Source: Thermoplasmata archaeon
GTDB taxonomy: Archaea > Thermoplasmatota > Thermoplasmata > Thermoplasmatales > Thermoplasmataceae
Assembly: GCA_021850505.1 (NCBI GenBank)
Contig: JAJZLW010000018.1
Location: 1 to 11,206, forward strand
DNA: 11,206 nt
Direction of reading: 5' to 3'
The notes beneath the pieces are model-generated. The model was not told where the DNA came from, did no database searches, and saw only the letters and a list, made by a program, of their open reading frames with translations. The position numbers and the translations under genes were made by a program. Positions 6,374-11,206 of this stretch are shown here, piece after piece (the stretch's first letter is position 1; the number at the start of each line of letters is the position of its first letter).

Positions 6374-9306
6374 TGAGATAAGTAAGACCTAATTAGCCCA
6401 ATAGATTTCTCATCAAGTTCATAAAGTTCATAAATAAGCTCATTCAGTTTATCAATTTCGATTTTAATTCTTTTAAGAAATAATTCTTTCTGACCCTCGC
6501 CTTCTGCTTTATTCAGTTTCTTAATAGTTTCTATTATAATATTCATACTTTCATTCATTGTTTGATTGATTTCATTTCCATTAGGAGTACTATCAGGCAA
6601 CTTGATAGGTAAAGCTAATAATTGTGCCTTGTCAACTTGTAGAAGATTCCCTTGCTTCTTCCCTCTACTTCTAAGCCAAAAATGGATAACATCGGAATTT
6701 AATATTGCTGTTAAGACTTTAAGATTTACATCTTTCGGCTTGATTACAAAGAAAGTTTGAGAGACATAACAAGGAAAATCTGTATATGTAAAATGAGGCT
6801 CCATTGTTTTTCTTAAAGATATTATCTTTTCGCCCTCGAAGAAATTCTCGTCTCTGGCCCTATGCAGTCCATATGGACGAAAATCAGAGGTTATTACATC
6901 CCTGAATTTATCTAAGTGTTTCTTTATATTCGGATATTGGGAGATGATTTTATTCATATTACTTTTTGAGTATATAACAAAATAATTATTGTTTGGATTT
7001 CCGTAGTACTTTGTCAATTCGCTTGAAGTAAAATAGGGCTTAATTATCTCCTTTTCATTATTCATAAGATTCAATCGATTTACCTCGTCTTGATTTATGA
7101 CAAAAATACCGTCTCCAAGTTTAATAGAATTATCTTTCAATTTTCCTAAATGATAACCAACTACGAAGTCCTGATGCACATCAATGCCAGTTGATACGTC
7201 TTCATTTTTCAAATAGAAATTGGCATTACTTTCTATTTGTGTAATGATACTGTTTTTGGAACTGGTTAGAAAACTTATTTCCTTATGGATAAATTCTGAA
7301 GGTCTAAAATTTAAAATTCTATGTTCTATTTTCTCGCATTGAATATTTTGGTTGTTCATACATTCCCTTATATCCGTTTCTGAAATTTTATCTTCTAAAG
7401 CTATATAATAATCTACTGGATATGAGTCTCTTGGTTTTCTCTTTTTAAGGATATAAATCATAGTTTGTATCTCAGAGTCCTGAAATACTTTAAAATTATT
7501 GAAATCAAAGAATGAAATTAATTCCGTCTCTGACAGAACCTTATTCCTGAATTTAGATGCACCATAGCTCGTAATCCAATTGTTTTGAGCAATAAAACTA
7601 TGCAATCCATTTTCCTTCAACAAATCTATAGATAAAGAACCAAATAAATACCAAATGTCCATTTTTCCCTGATAATATTTCGCTAATCTCGTCTTCTTAA
7701 GCGGTTCAAAAGCAGATTTGTTTAAATATTCCTTTATGTATGGTGGATTCCCAATCACAACGTCAAATCCACCCTCTTTCATTATCTCAGGAAATTCCTC
7801 TTCCCATTTGAAAGCCCTATCAGAAACAGAAGGGTCATCAATCAAACTGTTTCCAACTTTAATGTTATTTTGCAGTAATGGCAATCTTTGTTTTTTCTCC
7901 GAAATTTGTAACAATAGGTTTAATTGAGCTATTTCGACTGCTTTAGGATCAAGGTCAACACCAAATATGTTATTTCTGAGAATTTCAACCTTCTTTGAAT
8001 AGAATTCCTCGCTATCCAAAGTAAGCTGAGCAAAATCAGAATTCTGTTTCCAGTAATTTTCTAATTCCTTGTATGCTCTAATCAGGAAACTACCAGAACC
8101 GCAAGCCGGATCAAGTATCCTGACCTTTTTTATCTCCTCGGGTGTATGAGTTTTGATATATTCACGAACTGTATTCTTTACGATGTAATCAACTATGTAA
8201 GATGGCGTATAGTAGATGCCTTGTTCTTTCCTATGAGTTTTTGATTCCTCAAGTTTTGCCCTCTTTGGTGTTGACTTGAGAATATTGCCAAGATACTGCT
8301 CATATATGTTCCCCAGAACATCCGATTCAATGATAGAGAAATCGTATCTGTAAGAGTTGTCCTTAGACTGGTTAAGACCCTCTATGACCTCTTGAAGTGC
8401 CTCATTGTCAATGTAAAGATCATCGCATAAATGGTGAGCAAAGAGTTTGCTGTTATATTTATCATCATAATCCTTGTATATTCTAGAGATTTCTTTTACA
8501 AGATGACCTTTACCTTTAGCATACCACTGCCTTACATTGGATTGTAGCTGATTCTCTTCTAGACCCCTATCCTCGGCATTCCTTATGAAGATCAAACGGT
8601 CAAGGATTCTCTGCACGGATTCGTCTATGTCATCCTGAGTAAGATTCTTGTCCTGATTATTCCTAACAATATCCTTTGAAAGAACCTCTCGAAAGTGGAT
8701 CATATCCTGTAAGAGCTGTTTGTTTATTGGATTTTTCAACTGTTTTTTTCCATATCTAGATGCTATCTTGTCAAGTTCGTTATTTTCAAAAGCACCTTTT
8801 GAAAGATAAGTGAATCTCTTGTCGGTTAAAAAATCACTTGGATGTAAAACAAAGAACAAGTTATTTCCATAATTTGATTCTTTCCAGTCTGCATTGTATA
8901 CAGCAATTGTTTCAAAATTGGTAAGTATTGCCCATGAACATGATTTCATCCATGCATAGTCTATGGCTTGTGTTATGTACCTGTTATTTGTCTGGAGGTT
9001 CTCTTCTTTTAAAGATTTGGCTTCAAGGAAAAACTTTGGAATTCCATTAATCCTAAATCCATAGTCTACTCTCTTCTTTGAGATTGTTTCCTCTGCACTT
9101 ACTGAACTGTCTTTATTTGTTTTATTGTAAACATTCCAACCCAGTGCTTCAAACAGAGGCAAAATGAAATCCTTCTTTGTAGATTCTTCATTGTACTTCT
9201 TGATTTCACCGGATTTCTTTATCTGTTCATATTTGGATATGAGTTCAGTGATTCTTTCAGAATCAGTTCTATAATCATTTATTGAGTTTGTATCTCTCTT
9301 GCTCAT
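6367..9306 (-). CDS. Type IIG restriction-modification enzyme (Eco57I/TaqI-like, nuclease and N6-adenine methyltransferase in one chain)
   Basis: An intact 979-residue fused endonuclease-methyltransferase. Residues about 40-140 form a PD-(D/E)xK nuclease with Asp81 in RVDYGF and Glu95-Ala-Lys97 in FFLEAKS. A helical connector follows. The gamma-class adenine methyltransferase spans about 360-620: YYTP at 366-369, SAM-binding DPACGSGSF at 399-407, IFGVDLDP at 447-454, and catalytic NPPY at 520-523. The C-terminal third is a TaqI-like target recognition domain (FRPYGLHRARD, then SDVIHFWLRSRG). Such enzymes need no separate methylase gene. The reading frame extends to an ATG at 9375, but the ATG at 9306 is preferred because it makes a 4-base ATGA overlap with the HEPN gene upstream. 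The target sequence cannot be read from the protein. A solo methyltransferase is ruled out by the intact nuclease motif. Confidence 0.9.
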   Translation of the reverse strand: MSKRDTNSINDYRTDSERITELISKYEQIKKSGEIKKYNEESTKKDFILPLFEALGWNVYNKTNKDSSVSAEETISKKRVDYGFRINGIPKFFLEAKSLKEENLQTNNRYITQAIDYAWMKSCSWAILTNFETIAVYNADWKESNYGNNLFFVLHPSDFLTDKRFTYLSKGAFENNELDKIASRYGKKQLKNPINKQLLQDMIHFREVLSKDIVRNNQDKNLTQDDIDESVQRILDRLIFIRNAEDRGLEENQLQSNVRQWYAKGKGHLVKEISRIYKDYDDKYNSKLFAHHLCDDLYIDNEALQEVIEGLNQSKDNSYRYDFSIIESDVLGNIYEQYLGNILKSTPKRAKLEESKTHRKEQGIYYTPSYIVDYIVKNTVREYIKTHTPEEIKKVRILDPACGSGSFLIRAYKELENYWKQNSDFAQLTLDSEEFYSKKVEILRNNIFGVDLDPKAVEIAQLNLLLQISEKKQRLPLLQNNIKVGNSLIDDPSVSDRAFKWEEEFPEIMKEGGFDVVIGNPPYIKEYLNKSAFEPLKKTRLAKYYQGKMDIWYLFGSLSIDLLKENGLHSFIAQNNWITSYGASKFRNKVLSETELISFFDFNNFKVFQDSEIQTMIYILKKRKPRDSYPVDYYIALEDKISETDIRECMNNQNIQCEKIEHRILNFRPSEFIHKEISFLTSSKNSIITQIESNANFYLKNEDVSTGIDVHQDFVVGYHLGKLKDNSIKLGDGIFVINQDEVNRLNLMNNEKEIIKPYFTSSELTKYYGNPNNNYFVIYSKSNMNKIISQYPNIKKHLDKFRDVITSDFRPYGLHRARDENFFEGEKIISLRKTMEPHFTYTDFPCYVSQTFFVIKPKDVNLKVLTAILNSDVIHFWLRSRGKKQGNLLQVDKAQLLALPIKLPDSTPNGNEINQTMNESMNIIIETIKKLNKAEGEGQKELFLKRIKIEIDKLNELIYELYELDEKSIGLIRSYLSQH

Positions 9307-10121
9307 TGATAAAACACCGTCTTTCCGCCTATAATACTTATGATATTCTGACAATCTTGTAAAAACTTCAACCATTCAATGATGTCAGATTGATTTTTAA
9401 TAATCTCTGGTTTTGAGTGCATAACTTCATTTCTCTTATCTTTTAGAGACACAATTCTGGAATCTTCAAGATTGATAAATCGTTCAAATTCTTTCACTCT
9501 GTTGGCGTCTAGCCCAGATTTGATGAGTTCTCTGAACAAAATCAATTCCTCATCAAAGTAAAGTTCATCAAAAAAGTCAGTTTCGGTCTGTAAACTCTTT
9601 TTAACTTGAAATTGATTCTTAGCTCTCACAACATTTATATTCAAGCCGAGATTTTTATTTATATCATTAAGGAATTTTTCTCCGTAATCCAAGTCAGAAG
9701 GACTTTTTGACCTTGCAAAATTTCGTATAGCTATTTCACAATATGTGATTTGAGCGTAAATACCTAAGGATACCAACGGATTGTTAAGGTCTGAGTAATG
9801 AACTATATGGATAATATCATTTCCGGTAAGGATAAAATAGAAATCCCTTCTCGAAAGATAGCTAAGGGCTTCAAGAATACCAGTTGATTCAGATATAATT
9901 TCCTCCGGTTCAATTTTCTTTTCTAAATCTGACTTGGAATCGTAATATGTGGTAATTTTTTCATTCACTTTTATAGGAACTCTATCAAAATCCATTCGCG
10001 ATTTAATGCTCTTAGCTTCAGTAATATCCTTAGCAATCACTAAAGCTTTATATATATCCTTTACTTGGAACGTTCCGTTTAATTTATACAACACATAATC
10101 AACTGGTATTTGTCCATTCAT
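9303..10121 (-). CDS. CBS-like sensor plus HEPN-like domain protein (putative defence RNase)
   Basis: A 272-residue protein in two parts. Residues about 20-120 resemble a CBS domain pair: FDRVPIKVNEKITTYY near 45-60 closes the first repeat, and YFILTGNDIIHIVHYSDLNN near 95-114 has the beta-beta-helix 'IVxxSDL' form of the second. CBS pairs usually bind adenine nucleotides or SAM. Residues about 120-265 are helical and end in KDKRNEVMH, where Arg230 and His235 give the R-x4-H motif of HEPN ribonucleases; Glu129 and Arg133 in the first helix fit the same fold. It overlaps cas1 upstream and the type IIG gene downstream by ATGA, so all three are translationally coupled. The predicted role is ligand-controlled RNA cleavage during infection. 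The domain calls are by eye and a non-catalytic HEPN is possible. Confidence 0.6.
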   Translation of the reverse strand: MNGQIPVDYVLYKLNGTFQVKDIYKALVIAKDITEAKSIKSRMDFDRVPIKVNEKITTYYDSKSDLEKKIEPEEIISESTGILEALSYLSRRDFYFILTGNDIIHIVHYSDLNNPLVSLGIYAQITYCEIAIRNFARSKSPSDLDYGEKFLNDINKNLGLNINVVRAKNQFQVKKSLQTETDFFDELYFDEELILFRELIKSGLDANRVKEFERFINLEDSRIVSLKDKRNEVMHSKPEIIKNQSDIIEWLKFLQDCQNIISIIGGKTVFYQ

Positions 10122-11079
10122 TCAATCTTCACCCTTGTTTTATTATACATCTTTATGGTCTTACCCTCTTTAATCCTCTTTTGCTGATACCATAATGTAG
10201 ATTTGTTTATCTTCAAATCTTTCCGTTTTTGAGTATCAATTAACATGATCCTGTTCTTCATATCTATGGTATCATTCCTTGAAATTGCAATATCGGGTAT
10301 CTTGAAATCCAGTGTTTTTGTCTTTCCTGAAATGTATCTGCTTAATTCCCTGACATTTTCAAACATTATGTTCTCAAGTCTATGCTGTTTATTCCTGAAT
10401 TCATATCGCTTATTGAAATTGCCATCGATTTTTTCAATCAACAATTTAGCTGTATCAGGTCTCAAACGGATATGATAATTCTCAGTTGTTATGAAATCTG
10501 ATTTCTTTATCTTTGTCTCTAATAATTCGATGACAGAATAATCAACAACATACCTGAACAATTCTTGTAAATCATAAACAAGAGGATGCTTGGACGGTGC
10601 TATCTCATGAAGATATCCTATTGATACATCAAGACCTATTGCATTAATATCTTTCCTGACCATTGATTCAAGTATAGCATATCCGTAATTCAATAGAGCG
10701 TTGATTGGATCGGAAGCGTTCATATTCCATGAATACGAAAGGTTTTTCCTTGTTTCAAAGTGGAAATCCGATGCTAATCCATTTAATATTTTGGATAATT
10801 CAGTCCAGTAAGCCGATGCAATGCGTCCTTCATACATCATAAGCTTGTTTATGTTATCTAAATCAACTCTTTGAATTTCCTTGTTTACCACTGTTAAATC
10901 GACGTCATAGAATTTCGATAGTCCTTTAATCAAGCTTATTGATGATTTCACTTTTTGCATGACAATTTGACCAGCAATGTATAATCTTGATTCAGGATCA
11001 AGATATTTCTCATACTGCTTTATTTTCAGATCAGCGTTAAGTGTTTCCTGAGGTTGTATTATAGATAATAAGTTTCCAT
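10118..11079 (-). CDS. cas1: CRISPR-associated integrase/endonuclease Cas1, N-terminus cut off by an insertion sequence
   Basis: The first usable start is ATG at 10960 (280 residues), but the Cas1 frame continues upstream without a stop for 40 more codons to the insertion boundary at 11079. It encodes GNLLSIIQPQE, then QYEKYLDPESRLYIAGQIV, which matches the family's link from beta domain to helical domain. Numbered from 10960, the metal-binding residues are present: Glu44 (MYEGRIASAYW), His118 (IGYLHE), and Asp130 and Glu133 (VYDLQELFR). DPINALLNYGYAILES is also classic Cas1. The tail INKSTLWYQQKRIKEGK resembles archaeal Cas1 ends. Intact Cas1 is usually about 320-340 residues, so roughly 40-50 N-terminal residues are missing and activity is doubtful. 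No cas2, cas4 or array is visible. It overlaps the HEPN gene by ATGA. A casposase is less likely, as no polB or terminal repeats are seen. Confidence 0.85.
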
Positions 11080-11206
11080 TGTAAACGCCGGATCAAATTT
11101 CCCCATTTATGGCGGTTAGGAATTCCCCAGGATCGCCGGTTTAAAATTCCCCACCCTGATCCATTGCGCAGTGAGGAATTGTGCTCGGTAGCGAGGGGTG
11201 GAGAAT
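11080..11206. mobile_element. One end of an IS21-like insertion sequence (partial, runs off window)
   Basis: The Cas1 frame stops matching the family exactly at a TG dinucleotide (TGTAAACGCCGG), the tip sequence expected for IS21-family elements (5'-TG...CA-3'). Behind it lie tandem terminal repeats ending in ATTCCCC, a well-known style of IS21-type ends. G+C content rises abruptly compared with the cas1 DNA. The last 50 bases show no clear coding start, and istA/istB would lie beyond the window, so which end this is and the target duplication cannot be determined. Confidence 0.7.
11086..11152. repeat. Three 19-base terminal repeats at 24-base period (IS21-type multiple ends)
   Basis: Copies lie at 11086-11104 (CGCCGGATCAAATTTCCCC), 11110-11128 (TGGCGGTTAGGAATTCCCC) and 11134-11152 (CGCCGGTTTAAAATTCCCC). 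The exact 24-base spacing puts them about two helical turns apart on the same face, as expected for repeated transposase binding sites at IS21-family tips. Confidence 0.75.

Larger units (their letters stand above)
6018..11079. other. AT-rich defence island abutting the tRNA-Ile 3' end
   Basis: From the tRNA 3' end to the insertion-sequence boundary the DNA is clearly richer in A+T than the left half: two sampled 60-base lines hold 14 G/C (from 7441) against 32 (from 4681). All four genes here lie on the minus strand and three encode defence-type proteins (type IIG restriction-modification, HEPN, Cas1). Location next to a tRNA, compositional shift and cargo together suggest horizontal acquisition. 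No integrase gene and no second copy of the tRNA 3' end are visible, so the island's far boundary is probably outside the window. Confidence 0.6.

Noticed and set aside
9307..9375. Longer N-terminus for the type IIG enzyme (ATG at 9375)
   Set aside because: It would overlap the HEPN gene by 73 bases. The ATG at 9306 gives the ATGA overlap seen at every other tight junction in the window.
6018..11206. CRISPR array near cas1
   Set aside because: No set of 25-40 base repeats with regular spacers is visible. The only periodic repeat (11086-11152) has five-base spacers and fits insertion-sequence ends.
6018..11206. Casposon (Cas1-driven transposon)
   Set aside because: No family-B DNA polymerase gene, no long terminal inverted repeats and no second tRNA target copy are present in the window. 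The Cas1 core looks CRISPR-like. It remains possible only if the rest lies beyond the right edge.

Overview
The window looks archaeal and is most like the Thermoplasmata, although the class is an inference. The evidence is a set of archaeal protein families (PINc-VirB11-like ATPase-KH protein, TtuA/Ncs6-like tRNA thiolase), TATA-like boxes about 25 bases upstream of start codons that suggest leaderless transcripts, and coupled genes joined by ATGA overlaps. All protein genes lie on the minus strand. The only plus-strand gene is a tRNA-Ile(GAT).

Left half (1 to about 6017, moderate G+C; a sampled 60-base line at 4681 has 32 G/C). From left to right it holds the 5' end of a methylthioadenosine phosphorylase gene, an isochorismatase-family hydrolase, and a 14-helix DHA2-type MFS exporter that is probably co-transcribed with the hydrolase. 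Next comes a tightly coupled three-gene operon, in transcription order: PIN-ATPase-KH protein, TtuA-like tRNA 2-thiolation enzyme, and an asparagine-synthetase-like PP-loop protein without a glutaminase domain. The tRNA-Ile follows, divergent from this operon. This half reads as ordinary chromosome.

Right half (about 6018 to 11079, strongly A+T rich; a sampled line at 7441 has 14 G/C of 60). It starts directly after the tRNA 3' end and looks like an acquired defence island. In transcription order it encodes Cas1, a protein with an N-terminal CBS-like sensor and a C-terminal HEPN-like domain (R-x4-H motif), and a 979-residue type IIG restriction-modification enzyme. Each of these junctions is a 4-base ATGA overlap. 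A short ORF with a putative helix-turn-helix tail follows. No cas2, cas4, effector cas gene or CRISPR array is visible, so Cas1 here is either orphaned or cut off from the rest of a locus beyond the window.

Right end (11080-11206). The end of an IS21-like insertion sequence, with three copies of a 19-base repeat at a 24-base period, interrupts the 5' part of cas1. The adaptation nuclease has therefore lost the start of its N-terminal domain while keeping its catalytic core.

The most interesting unit is the overlapping cas1 / CBS-HEPN / type IIG cluster. A ligand-sensing HEPN protein coupled to a restriction enzyme resembles the logic of CARF-HEPN effectors but with a different sensor. That functional reading is a hypothesis.
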